A program made the position numbers and the translations under genes. DNA of 33,841 nt from Candidatus Aciduliprofundum sp. (GTDB lineage Archaea; Thermoplasmatota; Thermoplasmata; Thermoplasmatales; Aciduliprofundaceae): the NCBI GenBank assembly GCA_015520565.1, contig WAPW01000103.1, positions 1-33,841 of the forward strand, read 5' to 3'. Position 1 is the stretch's first letter. Each line of letters opens with the position of its first letter. The notes beneath the pieces are model-generated. The model saw only the letters and a program-made list of their open reading frames with translations. It did not search any database and was not told the origin of the DNA. Below, piece after piece: positions 32,946 through 33,841 of the stretch.

Positions 32946-33615
32946 AATCTGCCCGATTTGTGGAAGTACGCATATCCACTATGTTGCAGGCATGATAACT
33001 GGGGAGAAGTATAAATGCGAAGATTGTGGGTACATAGGCTCCCTTATTGTTGAGATTGATGAAGAAGATTATGAAAAATGGTTAGAAGAGATGAAGGCGA
33101 GGAATATGGAAGTTGAGATAAAGGCAAAAATTAAAAATAGGGATGAGATTGAGAGAAAATTAAAAGACATAGGCGCAGAATTTATAAAAGAGGTTGGGGA
33201 GAAAGATGAGTACTTTAACCATCCCTGTCGTAATTTTGCCAGCACGGATGAGGCACTACGCATAAGGAACGATTACACACTGACTTACAAGGGGCCAAAG
33301 GTAGATAAGGATACAAAGAGCAGAGAAGAGATAAATTTGAAAATTGAAAATCTAAAAGATGCTAGAAAACTTTTAATCTCCCTCGGGTTCAAATCCGTTG
33401 CGAAGGTGGTGAAGAGAAGAAGGTACTATAAAATGGGTGAGATAAACATATCCGTGGATAATCTGCCGGAGCTTGGTGATTTTGTAGAGGTTGAGTGCAT
33501 AGGCGAGTACGAGCCATGCAAAAAGAAGGTAATGGAATTTGCCAAAGAGCTAGGACTCAAGGATTTTATAAGAAAATCGTACTTAGAACTAGTGCTTGAA
33601 GCTAGAGAGGAATGA
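32932..33615 (+). CDS. Zinc-ribbon fused to a CYTH (CyaB/ThTPase-like) domain
   Basis: A 227-residue protein with two parts. Residues 1-60 are a zinc ribbon (CPICGSTHIHYVAGMIT, then CEDCGYIG) with a short helix. Residues 60-227 are a CYTH triphosphate tunnel domain: the entry motif MEVEIKAKI (ExExK), ALRIRNDYTLTYKGPK, SREEINLKIE and VVKRRRYYKMG. CYTH enzymes act on triphosphorylated substrates: tripolyphosphate, thiamine triphosphate or, in class IV adenylate cyclases, ATP. Overlap with pyrophosphatase suggests phosphate-chain turnover. The CYTH part begins with its own MEVEIK, so an internal start at 33109 is possible. Without the zinc ribbon it would have an ordinary length. Confidence 0.88.
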   Translation: MAKIKICPICGSTHIHYVAGMITGEKYKCEDCGYIGSLIVEIDEEDYEKWLEEMKARNMEVEIKAKIKNRDEIERKLKDIGAEFIKEVGEKDEYFNHPCRNFASTDEALRIRNDYTLTYKGPKVDKDTKSREEINLKIENLKDARKLLISLGFKSVAKVVKRRRYYKMGEINISVDNLPELGDFVEVECIGEYEPCKKKVMEFAKELGLKDFIRKSYLELVLEAREE

Positions 33616-33841
33616 CATATATTTTTTCTCCATTTTTCAGAGCTTCTACCACTTTCTTTCCATTCGCCGTGCTCTTTCTTAAATTTATAAAGCCCTGCGA
33701 GGATACGGTCACATCAAATAATCTCTGTGTACCAGCAAACACTGATACTTTCTGATGTGCAAGATGCTCGCCCACATGCAACCGAATAATCTTCTTTTTC
33801 ATCTCTACCTCAACTTCTATTCTCTCTTCCCTTATTCTCTC
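33602..33841 (-). CDS. Unidentified protein, truncated by the window end
   Basis: The frame is open to the last base of the window, so the N-terminus probably lies beyond it; 79 residues are visible. A charged stretch (RIREERIEVEVEMKKK) leads to a small beta-rich part (LHVGEHLAHQKVSVFAGTQR, LFDVTVSSQGFINLRKSTANG) ending in a short helix (KKVVEALKNGEKIYVIPL). I do not recognise it. The ATG at 33802 used by the ORF track would give 66 residues and is a fallback start. It overlaps the convergent CYTH gene by 14 bases. Confidence 0.55.
   Translation of the reverse strand, partial: ERIREERIEVEVEMKKKIIRLHVGEHLAHQKVSVFAGTQRLFDVTVSSQGFINLRKSTANGKKVVEALKNGEKIYVIPL

Overview
The window looks like a piece of a chromosome from a thermophilic euryarchaeon of the Thermoplasmata / DHVE2 type (Aciduliprofundum-like). 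This is an inference from gene content, not a database match. Archaeal markers include a fused Kae1-Bud32 gene, archaellin with a class III signal peptide, XerA, Pus10, eS1 (S3Ae), UPF0147, UPF0201, geranylgeranyl reductase and a tRNA-Met with a bulge-helix-bulge intron. Genes are packed tightly and many ends overlap. Ribosome binding sites are mostly GGTGAT, complementary to the usual 16S 3' end. I used this motif, or TATA spacing for leaderless genes, to move many starts inward from the ORF-track starts.

Layout. 1-1.9 kb: the tail of a winged-helix regulator and a secreted beta-helix/FnIII protein. 2-6.2 kb: a metal/redox block that looks richer in G+C (NifX-type protein, CDF metal transporter, an old-yellow-enzyme-type reductase broken at an A11 run, a two-cluster ferredoxin, an Lrp regulator). 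6.3-10.1 kb: RqcH, geranylgeranyl reductase, XerA. 10.1-12.1 kb: a CheF-like protein, then queD-queC and a 49-residue zinc finger the ORF track missed. 12.1-17.4 kb: a minus-strand run of seven genes (unknown basic protein, METTL5-like methyltransferase, a missed 58-residue protein, Lsm, a zinc-ribbon/coiled-coil protein with a degenerate P-loop, Kae1-Bud32, RdgB), largely RNA-centred. 17.4-21.6 kb: GNAT, radical SAM, stand-alone RAM domain, UPF0147, MarC, a GC-rich RNA-like element, pus10. 21.6-24.1 kb: archaellin with an ArlD/E-type protein, divergent from a CPBP protease with a zinc ribbon. 24.1-29 kb: UPF0201, phosphohexuloisomerase, an endonuclease IV-like protein, then one-carbon genes fhs and glyA. 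29-30 kb: eS1 and intron-bearing tRNA-Met. 30-32.4 kb: a membrane protein, an MFS transporter and two small coiled-coil proteins downstream of a riboswitch. 32.4-33.8 kb: pyrophosphatase, a zinc-ribbon/CYTH fusion and a gene cut by the window end.

Most notable result: the minus strand at 32271-32318 matches the fluoride (crcB) riboswitch in every helix I can check, including its pseudoknot. It does not precede crcB/fluc or a CLC-F antiporter. It precedes two overlapping genes for small ribbon-helix-helix-like/coiled-coil proteins, followed by an MFS transporter. Inorganic pyrophosphatase, a classic fluoride-inhibited enzyme, is divergent from it. I read this as a candidate fluoride-response locus with an unrecognised set of effectors. 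Other points: a GC-rich element with two mutually exclusive folds before pus10, palindromes at the start sites of xerA, glyA, archaellin and the MFS gene, and an ACGAA motif shared by the Lrp and ferredoxin promoters.
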